64,000 nucleotides of DNA from Aquisalimonas sp007126095 (GTDB lineage: Bacteria > Pseudomonadota > Gammaproteobacteria > Nitrococcales > Aquisalimonadaceae). This document shows, one piece after another, positions 46,901 through 54,285 of this stretch. The stretch spans positions 558,001 to 622,000 of the forward strand of contig NZ_JBLWFT010000001.1 in NCBI RefSeq assembly GCF_048323695.1. Direction: 5' to 3'. Each line of letters opens with the position of its first letter. The first letter of the stretch is position 1. Both the position numbers and the translations under genes were made by a program. Under the pieces are notes generated by a model, which worked only from the letters and a program-made list of their open reading frames with translations, was not told where the DNA came from and made no database searches.

Positions 46901-47837
46901 CCGTCTCGCGGATCTCCCGCTCGCTGGCGAGAAAGACCAGGATGTCGCCGGGCCCGAGCCGAGCCAGTTCGTCCACGGCATCGACGATGGCGGTCTGCTG
47001 ATCCCGGTCGCGGTCGTCCCCGGATTCGCCGGCGAGCGCTTGGTAGCGGACCTCCACTGGGTAGGTCCGGCCCGAGACGTGCACGATGGGGGCATCATCG
47101 AAATGCCGGGAGAAGCGCTCCGGATCAATGGTCGCCGAAGTGATTATGACCTTGAGGTCGGGGCGCTTCGGCAGAAGCTGCTTGAGGTAGCCCAGCAGGA
47201 AATCAATGTTGAGGCTGCGTTCATGGGCCTCGTCGATGATGATGGTGTCGTAGGCATCCAGGGTGCGGTCGCCCTGCACCTCGGCCAGCAGCATACCGTC
47301 GGTGACGAGTTTCACGTGGGTCCGTTCGCTGACCCGGTCGGTGAACCGGATTCTGTAGCCCACGGCCTCACCGACCTCGCTGTGCAGCTCCTCGGCAATA
47401 CGGGAGGCCAGAGTCCGGGCAGCAAGCCGGCGAGGCTGGGTGTGGGCGATCATGCCGTCCACGCCGCGGCCCAGCTCCAGACAGATCTTGGGCAGCTGGG
47501 TGCTCTTCCCGGATCCGGTTTCACCGCAGACCACCACCACCTGATGCTTGCGGATCGCCTCGGCGAGCGCCTCCCGGTGGTCATTGACCGGGAGATCCTG
47601 AGAGAAGTCCGGTACAGGAAGGCTGGCGATGCGCCGCTCGCGACGTGCCACGGATGCATCAATGGCACTGCTCAGTTGCTGCAGCCCGTGGTCGTAGGGT
47701 TTGCCGCTCGAAGCGCGCCGGCGCAGCCCCTGCAGGCGTTTTCGGAACCCGCGGCGATCGGCCGCCAGCGTCTGGCCGATACGCTCGGCGAGCGTGTCCA
47801 GGCTGTTGGTATCGCCGTTGGCGCCGCCGCCGGTCAT
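43935..47837 (-). CDS. hrpA: ATP-dependent RNA helicase HrpA (DEAH box)
   Basis: 1300 residues, the normal size for HrpA. Walker A is VVCGETGSGKSTQLP (about 102-116), motif II DEAH in IIDEAHERSLNIDFLLG, motif III ITSATID and motif VI NQRAGRCGREAPG. The helicase-associated HA2 domain and a long C-terminal region with a DUF3418 segment (HLTMNIQVFDAEGGIVARGRNLA) follow. It has been linked to rescue of stalled ribosomes and mRNA processing in relatives. It lies between the YfcE-type gene and prfB on one strand. Confidence 0.96.
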   Translation of the reverse strand: MTGGGANGDTNSLDTLAERIGQTLAADRRGFRKRLQGLRRRASSGKPYDHGLQQLSSAIDASVARRERRIASLPVPDFSQDLPVNDHREALAEAIRKHQVVVVCGETGSGKSTQLPKICLELGRGVDGMIAHTQPRRLAARTLASRIAEELHSEVGEAVGYRIRFTDRVSERTHVKLVTDGMLLAEVQGDRTLDAYDTIIIDEAHERSLNIDFLLGYLKQLLPKRPDLKVIITSATIDPERFSRHFDDAPIVHVSGRTYPVEVRYQALAGESGDDRDRDQQTAIVDAVDELARLGPGDILVFLASEREIRETAEALRKHHPPGTEVLPLFARLSAAEQQRAFQTHAGRRIVLATNVAETSVTVPGIRYVVDTGVVRLSRYSFRTKVQRLPIEPISQASANQRAGRCGREAPGVCIRLYSEDDFLGRPAFTDPEIVRTNLASVILQMRYLGLGAVEEFPFIQPPDSRYVKDGYRLLHELRAVDGQWRLTELGRQLARLPVDPTIARMLMAGNEEQALAEILVIASALSIQDPRERPIEAQQAADQAHAQWRDERSDFLAYVHLWTAYQASKKALSRNKLDRWCRDHFLSPLRMREWSDVHRQLKELVSGMGLRPNAEPADYAPIHRALLTGLLGNVAMRSDEQGYIGPRNLRLTIFPGSALARKRPKWIAAAEIVETSRVFARTVASIDPREVEQLAGHLVQRTYNEPHWDRRRGRVTAYETVTLYGLPLVTGRKLDYGRVDSADAREVFLRQGLAEDRVDSKGGFLEHNRALIADVEALEDKSRRRDVLVDVDRLYAFYAERVPESISDLRSFEHWRKQEERTHPRRLYLTREALMQHDAATVTAERYPEQLAVGDLRLPLQYHFEPGHPDDGVSLQVPLAALNQLRPDPLEWLVPGLVEEKVTALIRGLPKALRRNFVPAPDFARAALDAISPADGSLTDALRRQLHRMTGVDVPPETWDAVELPDHLTMNIQVFDAEGGIVARGRNLAALQRELGDRASEGFQVATPDPQWEREGLTRWDFDVLPRTVEFDQHGVTVRGYPALVDEGNTVALRILDSPEAADDSTRRGVRRLIQAQLREQVRYLRDNLPGFQQMALQYRGLGGSDALRDEIIDAVVDAVFIGDQPLPADPQAFQTMLEAGRGRLVEEGERFARRVARMLERYHGLKKALKEPRGLEGMDSFRDMNEHLNHLVFPGFLLAHRSELLSHLPRYLDGLQHRVEKQAEDPRRDAQRTHQVRPWWEAWTERAARHERDGIVDPELHRFRHLLEEFRISLFAQHLGTATPASEKRLRQQWQAVR

Positions 47838-47847
47838 GGACTCCGGA

Positions 47848-48420
47848 CTAGTCCGCGACCTGCGCGCGCTTGCGCTGACTGTCGCGGTTCGGGTACTTCC
47901 GCGCCGGCAGCTGAACCGCTTCGATGCCCCACTCCCCTTCGCTACAGGTCAGCAGCAGGCAGGATGGGCCGCCGTTGGTGCGCGTACGTCCGGCCGCACC
48001 CGGGTTGAGAATCCACGGCGTATCGTCGCAGTCCATGGTGAGTTTGTGGCTGTGCCCGTAGATCACCGCGCGCGCCTCCGGGTACTGCTTGCGAAGGTGG
48101 CGATGGCGCTCACTAAGGGAGCGGCCATCATCGCCGTGGGTTACCACCAGTAGCCCACCCGGCAGCTGCAGCTGGGCGCTGGTCGGCAGGTTCTCAAGGA
48201 AATGCATCTCTGATTCGGCCCACTTGTCCGGCGTGTCGTTGTTGCCACGGATGGCGAGCACGGAGGTGGTTGGATTGAGGGAACACAGGACGTCAGCGCC
48301 GCCAACATCGCCTGCATGAACCGCGTGATCGCATGCGGCTACGCGTTCCGCAATGCGGGGATCCAGAAACCCGTGCGTGTCGGCGAGAATGGCGACGCGG
48401 GTGGCCTGTACTTCAGTCAT
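47848..48420 (-). CDS. YfcE-type metallophosphoesterase
   Basis: 190 residues. All five metal-binding blocks of the calcineurin-like fold are present: LADTHGF, AGDVGG, RGNND, VTHGDD and YGHSH. The compact size and order match YfcE/MJ0936-type phosphodiesterases. It could act on small phosphodiesters; the natural substrate is not evident. Starts 10 bases after thrH and ends 10 before hrpA, so the genes are likely co-transcribed. Confidence 0.87.
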   Translation of the reverse strand: MTEVQATRVAILADTHGFLDPRIAERVAACDHAVHAGDVGGADVLCSLNPTTSVLAIRGNNDTPDKWAESEMHFLENLPTSAQLQLPGGLLVVTHGDDGRSLSERHRHLRKQYPEARAVIYGHSHKLTMDCDDTPWILNPGAAGRTRTNGGPSCLLLTCSEGEWGIEAVQLPARKYPNRDSQRKRAQVAD

Positions 48421-48430
48421 GGCTCGGTAA

Positions 48431-49036
48431 TCAATCCTGGAACGCGCGTTCGATGGCGTTCTTGAGCGCGGAATAATCCCGGGCGACCGGGAACTGTGGG
48501 AAATCGTCCATCACGTTCTGCGGCGGCGCGAACAGCACGCCGGTGTCCGCCTGTCCGAGCATGCCCGTGTCGTTGTAGGAGTCGCCGGACGCCACAACCC
48601 GGAAGTTGAGATCCTGAAATGCCGCCACGGCTGCGCGCTTGTGGTCGCGCATACGCAGACGGTAATTCATGATCCGCCCTTCCGGACTGGTTTCAAGTTG
48701 ATGGCAGAACAGCGTCGGCCAGCCGAGCTGGCGCATGAGAGGGCGCGCGAACTCGTAGAACGTGTCTGAGAGGATCACCAGCTGGTAACGCTCACGGATC
48801 CAGTCGAGGAACTTCACCGCTCCCGGGAACGGCCGGACATCATTGATGACCGCCTCCAGCGCGACCATGCCCAGATCGTGCTCATCCAGGATGCGAAGCC
48901 GCTGCTGCATCAGCTCGTCGTAATCGGGGATGTCCCGCGTGGTTGCCCGCAGCGCGTCAATACCAGTGCGTTCAGCAAGATCGATCCAGATTTCCGGAAC
49001 GAGAACCCCTTCCAGATCGAGGCAGACAATCTTCAA
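48431..49036 (-). CDS. thrH: Bifunctional phosphoserine phosphatase/homoserine phosphotransferase ThrH
   Basis: 201-residue HAD enzyme from a TTG start. Motif I is CLDLEGVLVPEIW, in which the usual second aspartate is glutamate (D7, E9), the known ThrH variant. Motif II is ILSDTFYEFA, and motif III/IV has ASGDSYNDTGML. In Pseudomonas ThrH moves phosphate from phosphoserine to homoserine, linking serine and threonine synthesis. Confidence 0.93.
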   Translation of the reverse strand: MKIVCLDLEGVLVPEIWIDLAERTGIDALRATTRDIPDYDELMQQRLRILDEHDLGMVALEAVINDVRPFPGAVKFLDWIRERYQLVILSDTFYEFARPLMRQLGWPTLFCHQLETSPEGRIMNYRLRMRDHKRAAVAAFQDLNFRVVASGDSYNDTGMLGQADTGVLFAPPQNVMDDFPQFPVARDYSALKNAIERAFQD

Positions 49037-49153
49037 TGTGCCAACGCTCCCTGCAATGGATCGGTCGTGGGGACAGCCCCCGGAGAAAATCCGCGCACAC
49101 CCTATTCGTTTTTTCGTCGCCCTGCAAGGCGGCGTGGAACGGCGCCATGCCGC

Positions 49154-49173
49154 GCTCTTCCGTACGGAAGAGC
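49154..49173. repeat. 20-bp perfect palindrome
   Basis: GCTCTTCCGTACGGAAGAGC reads the same on both strands. It lies 8 bases beyond the nucleotidase stop codon, in the 144-base gap before thrH. It could form a hairpin in RNA or bind a dimeric protein; no T-run follows on either strand. Confidence 0.7.
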
Positions 49174-49180
49174 ATCACTC

Positions 49181-50125
49181 TCACCCATTCTGGACGGATT
49201 CCGGATCCGTTGTCTCCGGCGGCTGGTTGACGACACCGTGCGGGACGTGCCCCGTCGCCACCTGCTGGCTGGCGATCTCGCAGTGCCCCTGCTGATCGTC
49301 GAAGAAGATGTCGGCGCCGAACGCAGCGAGAAAATCCGCTTTCGCCAGTCCGCCCAGGAACAGCGCTTCGTCGATGCGAATATCCCAGTGCCGCAGCGTG
49401 CGGATGACGCGCTCGTGCGCGGGCGCGCTGCGCGCGGTGACAAGAGCCGTGCGGATGGGATTGGTATCCCCGGTCGCGGTCTCGCGGCGCTGGAGCTGAT
49501 GCAGGGCGGCGAGAAAAGACTTGAACGGCCCGCCCGGCAGGGGCGAACGGGCCTGAGCGCGCTCGCTGGCGGAGAAGGCTTCAAGCCCCGACTCCTGGAA
49601 GATGCGCTCGGCGCTGTCGCCGAACAGCACGGCATCACCGTCGAAGGCGATACGCACTTCGCGCTCTTCATCGGTGCCGGTATCGCGCTCGGCCGAGGGC
49701 AGGATGGTGGCGGCGGCATAGCCGAGCTCCAGCGCCTGGGCGACGTCGTTCGGATCGGCCGAGAGAAACAGATGGGCACCGAAGGCCGGGATGTAACGCC
49801 ATGGGCGCTCCCCGTTGGTGAACGCGGCCCGGGTGATGCCCAGCCCGTAGTGCTCGATGGAGTTGAACACGCGCAGCCCCGTGTCCGCGCTGTTGCGGGA
49901 GAGCAGAATGACCTCCACGCCCCCGTCTGTTCCCTCCAGACGCAGCAGCTTGCGGACGAGGCTGAACGCCACGCCCGGTGCCAGGATTTCGTCCTCGTAC
50001 TCGCGCTGGAACCGGCAGTACGCATCCACGCCCTCCTCCATGAACACCCTGTGGCTGTCCGCCATGTCGAACAGGGCACGGGACGAGATTGCCACCACCA
50101 GCTTGCCGTCAAATGACACCGGCAT
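49181..50125 (-). CDS. 5'-nucleotidase (cytosolic NT5C1-like)
   Basis: 314 residues. Features of the family are the opening KLVVAISSRALFDMADSHRV, then VILLSRNSADTGLRVFNSIEHYGL, RIAFDGDAVLFGDSAERIFQ and FFDDQQGHCE. These are HAD-type blocks like those of mammalian cytosolic 5'-nucleotidase 1, in which the first aspartate is replaced. It should dephosphorylate nucleoside monophosphates. Transcribed toward thrH, divergent from the acyl-CoA dehydrogenase gene. Confidence 0.87.
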   Translation of the reverse strand: MPVSFDGKLVVAISSRALFDMADSHRVFMEEGVDAYCRFQREYEDEILAPGVAFSLVRKLLRLEGTDGGVEVILLSRNSADTGLRVFNSIEHYGLGITRAAFTNGERPWRYIPAFGAHLFLSADPNDVAQALELGYAAATILPSAERDTGTDEEREVRIAFDGDAVLFGDSAERIFQESGLEAFSASERAQARSPLPGGPFKSFLAALHQLQRRETATGDTNPIRTALVTARSAPAHERVIRTLRHWDIRIDEALFLGGLAKADFLAAFGADIFFDDQQGHCEIASQQVATGHVPHGVVNQPPETTDPESVQNG

Positions 50126-50259
50126 TGCGGTTGCCTCCGGTTGCGGGTTCCGTTATTGCCTCGCCGTCTGCGCAGTTGCATCATCGCATATCAGAACAGG
50201 ATCGCGCGCCCGGCGGCATGCCGATGCGCGGAGCGTGCGCCGCTTGCAAGGAGGAGATC

Positions 50260-51942
50260 ATGGCCGCGAACAACGCGCAGGACCTGCCCCCGGCCGCCGG
50301 CTGGCAGACCCATGAAGTGGACAATCAGCCGCCCCCGTTCGAGGGTCGCAACCTCTACACCACCGACACGGCGCTCCGCGACGCCGTCCACCGCGAAGGC
50401 GGCGGCTGGGGCGAGGACCAGCTGCGACATTACGGGGAGCGCGTCGGCAATGAGCTGTGGGAGGCCGGGTTCGACGCCAACCGCAATCCTCCCGAACTGC
50501 AAACCCACGACCGGTACGGCCACCGTGTTGATCAGGTAAAGTTCCATCCCGCCTACCACCAGCTCATGGATGCGGCCATTGGCAACGGCCTGCACGCCCT
50601 CTCCTGGGATCAGACCGGGGCCGGTGCCCAGGTGGTGCGTTCGGCACTGATGTATCTCCACAATCAGGCCGAGTCCGGCACCATGTGCCCCGTCACCATG
50701 ACCCATGCGGCGGTGCCCACCCTGCGTCATCAGCCGGATGTGGCGCGACTCTGGGAGCCGCGCATTCTCTCCCGCCAGTACGACGCCCGCTTTCTGCCAC
50801 CGGAACAGAAAGCCGGCGTGACGCTCGGCATGGGCATGACCGAGAAACAGGGCGGTTCGGACGTGCGCGCGAACACCACCCGGGCGGTTCCCGTTGGTGC
50901 CGAGGGCCCGGGGCGTGACTACGAGCTGATCGGTCACAAGTGGTTCTTCTCGGCGCCCATGTCGGACGCCTTCCTGGTGCTGGCGCAGTCCCGCGGCGGC
51001 CTGAGCTGTTTCCTGCTGCCGCGCTGGCGCCCTGACGGCAGCGTGAACGCCCTCCGCATCCAGCGCCTCAAGGACAAGCTCGGCAACCTCTCCAACGCCT
51101 CCAGCGAAGTGGAGTTCCAGAACGCCCATGCGGTCATGGTCGGCGAAGAAGGCCGCGGCGTGGCCACCATCATCGACATGGTCGCGCAGACCCGTCTGGA
51201 CTGCATGATCGGCTCCGGCAGCCTCATGCGCCACGGCCTTGCCCACGCCATGCATCACTGCGCACACCGCAAGGCGTTCGGCAGCACACTGCTGCAACAG
51301 CCGCTGATGCGCAACGTGCTGGCGGACCTCGCTCTGGAGGTCGAGGGCACCACGGCGCTGACATTCCGCGTGGCGGCCGCCCTGGACCGCCAGCAACACG
51401 ACCCCGCCGAGGCGGCGTTCGCGCGTATCGCCACGGCACTGGGCAAGTACTGGATCTGCAAACGCGCGGCAGGTCACATAACCGAGGCGCAGGAGTGCCT
51501 GGGCGGTGCCGGTTACGTGGAAGAACACGTCCTTCCCCGGCTCTACCGCGAGGCGCCGGTGAACGCCATCTGGGAGGGGCCCGGCAACATCCAGTGCCTG
51601 GACGTGCTGCGCGCCATGCAGAAGAGCCCGGAGACCGTCCAGGCCGTCATGGATGAACTTCGTCGGGCCCAGGGCGAGAACCGGCATCTGGACGCCGCCA
51701 CCCAGCGGATCGAGAACCGCCTGGGCGGCCACGCGGAGCTGCCCATGGAAGCCCGCTCCCTGGTGGAAGACCTGGTCCTTGCCCTGCAGGCCGGGCTGCT
51801 GGTTCGCGCAGGACACCATGCCATCGCCGATGCGTTCTGTGCCGCGCGGCTCGGACCCGATCGCACTCTGCTCTACGGGGGGTTGCCTGGTGGACTGGAT
51901 GCGGACATCATCCTCAGTCGAGCCTCGCCGCAGGAGGAGTGA
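50260..51942 (+). CDS. AidB-like acyl-CoA dehydrogenase family protein
   Basis: 560 residues from the ATG at 50260, preceded by a perfect AAGGAGG. The acyl-CoA dehydrogenase fold is clear: GMTEKQGGSDVRANTTRAVP, KWFFSAPMSDAFLVLAQ, RLKDKLGNLSNASSEVEF and ECLGGAGYVEEHVLPRLYRE. The N-terminus (NQPPPFEGRNLYTTDTALRDAV) and length match the AidB subgroup, which binds FAD and, in E. coli, DNA during the adaptive response. No ada or alkB is nearby, so an ordinary isovaleryl-CoA-like function is also possible. Confidence 0.85.
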   Translation: MAANNAQDLPPAAGWQTHEVDNQPPPFEGRNLYTTDTALRDAVHREGGGWGEDQLRHYGERVGNELWEAGFDANRNPPELQTHDRYGHRVDQVKFHPAYHQLMDAAIGNGLHALSWDQTGAGAQVVRSALMYLHNQAESGTMCPVTMTHAAVPTLRHQPDVARLWEPRILSRQYDARFLPPEQKAGVTLGMGMTEKQGGSDVRANTTRAVPVGAEGPGRDYELIGHKWFFSAPMSDAFLVLAQSRGGLSCFLLPRWRPDGSVNALRIQRLKDKLGNLSNASSEVEFQNAHAVMVGEEGRGVATIIDMVAQTRLDCMIGSGSLMRHGLAHAMHHCAHRKAFGSTLLQQPLMRNVLADLALEVEGTTALTFRVAAALDRQQHDPAEAAFARIATALGKYWICKRAAGHITEAQECLGGAGYVEEHVLPRLYREAPVNAIWEGPGNIQCLDVLRAMQKSPETVQAVMDELRRAQGENRHLDAATQRIENRLGGHAELPMEARSLVEDLVLALQAGLLVRAGHHAIADAFCAARLGPDRTLLYGGLPGGLDADIILSRASPQEE

Positions 51943-52062
51943 TCTTCAGCGGCCCTTCGGCTGTCGTCGGCCGCGACGGATCGCGGTAAACTGGGAACGT
52001 CGGCCGGGCGTACATTGCAACGACGTCCGGCCAATCGGTCACATCAAGGAGGCACTAGTCCA

Positions 52063-52734
52063 ATGACAAGCCACGAGCGTGTCGTCAGCACGTCCGGTGC
52101 ACGGGCGATCGAGACCAACAAGGTCATCCGCAACACGTACGTCCTGCTGTCCATGACGCTGGCGTTCAGCGCCGTCATGGCCGGGGTGGCGATGGTGAGC
52201 AACGCGCCGCCCATGCCCTGGTTCATCGTTCTCGCGGGGTACTTCGGTCTGCTTTTCCTGACCAACGCGCTGCGAAACAGCGCCTGGGGGCTGGCGTCGG
52301 TCTTCGCCCTCACCGGGTTCATGGGGTATACCCTCGGGCCGATCCTGAGTTTCTATCTGACCGCGGTCTCCAACGGCAGCGAAATCATCCTCACCGCCTT
52401 CGGCGGTACGGCGGCGATCTTCATCGGCCTCTCGGTCTATGCGCTGAGCACCCGCAAGGATTTCTCCTTCATGGGTGGGTTCCTGTTTGCCGGGATCCTG
52501 GTGGCGTTTCTCGCCGGGCTGGGCGCCATGGTGTTTCAGATGCCGGGCATGATGCTCGGGGTGAGCGCCATGTTTATCCTGCTCATGTCGGCACTGATCC
52601 TCTACCAGACCAGCGCCATGATCCACGGCGGTGAGACCAACTACATCATGGCGACGGTGGGGCTCTACATCGCCATCTACAACCTGTTCACCAGCCTGCT
52701 CCATCTGTTGATGGCGTTCGGCGGCGACGACTGA
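52063..52734 (+). CDS. Bax inhibitor-1 family membrane protein
   Basis: 223 residues with seven hydrophobic helices. The family pattern is an N-terminal cytoplasmic segment ending IRNTYVLLSMTLAFSAVMAG, and a charged C-terminal core: LILYQTSAMIHGGETNYI followed by ATVGLYIAIYNLFTSLLHLL. Bacterial relatives (YccA/YbhL/YetJ) are proton-sensitive calcium channels or FtsH modulators. AAGGAGG lies 10 bases before the ATG. A bidirectional terminator follows. Confidence 0.9.
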   Translation: MTSHERVVSTSGARAIETNKVIRNTYVLLSMTLAFSAVMAGVAMVSNAPPMPWFIVLAGYFGLLFLTNALRNSAWGLASVFALTGFMGYTLGPILSFYLTAVSNGSEIILTAFGGTAAIFIGLSVYALSTRKDFSFMGGFLFAGILVAFLAGLGAMVFQMPGMMLGVSAMFILLMSALILYQTSAMIHGGETNYIMATVGLYIAIYNLFTSLLHLLMAFGGDD

Positions 52735-52756
52735 CCGCACGCCATTGGCACGCAGT

Positions 52757-52790
52757 CAAAAAAAGCCCCGGTTCTTCCGGGGCTTTTTTG
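52757..52790. terminator. Bidirectional rho-independent terminator
   Basis: AAAAAGCCCCGG-TTCTT-CCGGGGCTTTTTT: a 7-bp GC stem flanked by A and T runs, effective on both strands. It closes the Bax-inhibitor gene on the plus strand and may stop minus-strand transcription from the methyltransferase gene. Confidence 0.92.
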
Positions 52791-52824
52791 TTTCTTGCAC
52801 GATGTCGGGAGTTCGGGAGTTGCA

Positions 52825-52859
52825 GCGCCATGGTGGATGTAAACATCCACCCTACGGCG
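52825..52859. repeat. Intergenic palindrome copy A
   Basis: GGTGGATGT-AA-ACATCCACC (52832-52851) is a perfect 9-bp hairpin, preceded by GCGCCAT and followed by CTACGGC. It is in opposite orientation to copies B and C. Confidence 0.7.
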
Positions 52860-52908
52860 TGACCGTGACTCCCGGCACACCCGGCATGCCCCGCGCGATC
52901 GGTACGGT

Positions 52909-52940
52909 CGTAGGGTGGACCTTCAGGTCCACCATGGCGC
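52909..52940. repeat. Intergenic palindrome copy B
   Basis: GGTGGACC-TTCA-GGTCCACC (52914-52933), preceded by CGTAG and followed by ATGGCGC. The flanks are the reverse complement of those of copy A, so A and B form an inverted pair about 50 bases apart. Confidence 0.7.
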
Positions 52941-52948
52941 TGTTACCG

Positions 52949-54145
52949 TCACCGGTCGGGGTTCTCCGCCCAGGCCATGGGTTCACGCGTGCCTTCGAAC
53001 CAGCCCAGCCGGTCCCGCAGCCCCACGACTTCACCGATGATCAGCAGCGTCGGCGCACGGATCCCCGACTGGGCCACGGTTTCGGGCAGCGCACTCAGGG
53101 GCGCGGTGACCACCCGCTGCGCCACGGTCGTGCCCTGCTGCACCAGAGCCGCGGGCATGTCGGCGCGCATGCCGTGCTTGATCAGCCCGTGGCAGAGATC
53201 CTGGAGGCTATGCAGCCCCATGTAGAACACCAGTGTGCGACCGTCCCGGACCAGCCCATCGAAATCCAGATCCAGTTCACCCTCCCGCCGATGCCCGGTG
53301 GCGAACACGCAGGACTGGGCGTGATCCCGGTGCGTGAGCGGAATGCCGGCATAGGCCGCGCAGCCGCTGGCGGCGGTCACACCCGGGACCACCTGGAACG
53401 GCACGCCCGCCTCCATGAGGTGCTCGATCTCCTCGCCACCGCGACCGAAGATGAACGGATCGCCCCCTTTGAGTCGGACCACATGTTTTCCTTCCCGCGC
53501 ACGGTCCAGTAGCAGCTGGTTGATCTGCTCCTGCGGAACAGCGTGGTTGCTGCGGCGTTTACCCACGAATATGCGCTCGGCATCGGGCGGCACGTGCGCC
53601 AGGAGGCTGGCGGCGACCAGACGGTCGTGAATGACCACATCGGCCCGCTGCAGCGTCCGCAGCCCGCGGAGCGTCAACAGATCCGGCGCGCCGGGACCGG
53701 CACCGACCAGGCTGACGAAGCCGGTCGCTGTTCCGCCAGCTGCGCGCGTCGCACTTACAGTCTGCTCGGGATGATCGGCCGTCTGCCGAGCGGGCCTGCG
53801 CTTCTCCGGCAGGACCGGCTCGGCCGTGCCCGCCTCCGGACGGCCGGGAACCCAGATCGGTACGTTCGCCGCCCGGGCGGCGCGGATCACCGACGCCAAC
53901 TCCGGTGCCTGCTCGTCGAGGATGATCACCAGTACGCTGCCGGCGACCGCTTCGTCCAGTGACGAGGCGTCCCGGGGACGTTCCATGGGGGCGACGCCCG
54001 GCACGGTTGCCGCGGCATCCCACCCCCTGAACAGGGTTGTGCGCAGCGTCAGGGCGTCCAGCCAGTATTCCGCGTCCGGTACGGCGCCCATGACCAACAC
54101 CGGACGTCCGCCCGTGCTACACCGCAGAATCAGGGTGTCTGTCAT
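52949..54145 (-). CDS. Uroporphyrinogen-III C-methyltransferase with a degenerate N-terminal domain
   Basis: 398 residues from the ATG at 54145 (GGAG 11 bases upstream). The C-terminal 255 residues are a complete SUMT: VSLVGAGPGAPDLLTLRG, VVIHDRLV, VVRLKGGDPFIFGRGGEE and VVPGVTAASGCAAYAGIPLTHRDHA. It methylates uroporphyrinogen III at C2 and C7 toward sirohaem. The first 130 residues resemble the place and size of the CysG precorrin-2 dehydrogenase half (RPVLVMGAVPDAEYWLDAL) but lack a GxGxxA nucleotide motif. A P/E-rich linker (105-130) joins the two. It is divergent from cysB, which fits a supply of sirohaem for sulfite reductase. Confidence 0.85.
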   Translation of the reverse strand: MTDTLILRCSTGGRPVLVMGAVPDAEYWLDALTLRTTLFRGWDAAATVPGVAPMERPRDASSLDEAVAGSVLVIILDEQAPELASVIRAARAANVPIWVPGRPEAGTAEPVLPEKRRPARQTADHPEQTVSATRAAGGTATGFVSLVGAGPGAPDLLTLRGLRTLQRADVVIHDRLVAASLLAHVPPDAERIFVGKRRSNHAVPQEQINQLLLDRAREGKHVVRLKGGDPFIFGRGGEEIEHLMEAGVPFQVVPGVTAASGCAAYAGIPLTHRDHAQSCVFATGHRREGELDLDFDGLVRDGRTLVFYMGLHSLQDLCHGLIKHGMRADMPAALVQQGTTVAQRVVTAPLSALPETVAQSGIRAPTLLIIGEVVGLRDRLGWFEGTREPMAWAENPDR

Positions 54146-54208
54146 CGTCGCTGGATCTCCATGATTGCTCACCTCCATGCCTGTCGTGTTCGCAACAGGC
54201 TAACCGCC

Positions 54209-54275
54209 TCTCTTTATTTACAAAAGCTCGTTTTTCGTTTACTCATATATGAATTCGTTATAAATATTCGGCGCT
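54209..54275. promoter_or_regulatory. AT-rich divergent promoter region of cysB and the SUMT gene
   Basis: This stretch is strikingly AT-rich for the window. It contains TATAAA (54259-54264), a candidate cysB -10, and a 10-bp palindrome TCATATATGA (54243-54252). CysB proteins bind AT-rich sites near such promoters, so autoregulation and control of the divergent gene are plausible. Confidence 0.5.
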
Positions 54276-54285
54276 CGGAGTGACC

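Noticed and set aside
45966..48008. A 680-codon plus-strand frame inside hrpA
   Set aside because: Antisense to the conserved helicase core; no recognisable domain or ribosome site.
50191..51819. A 542-codon minus-strand frame across the acyl-CoA dehydrogenase gene
   Set aside because: Antisense shadow; the plus-strand gene has a perfect ribosome site and family motifs.
50260..51942. The AidB-like gene as part of an alkylation-response operon
   Set aside because: No ada, alkA, alkB or Ada box was seen nearby, so the family name is kept but the role is not claimed.
52825..52940. The repeated palindromes as a CRISPR array
   Set aside because: Only two copies here, in opposite orientation, each itself palindromic, and no cas genes in the window.
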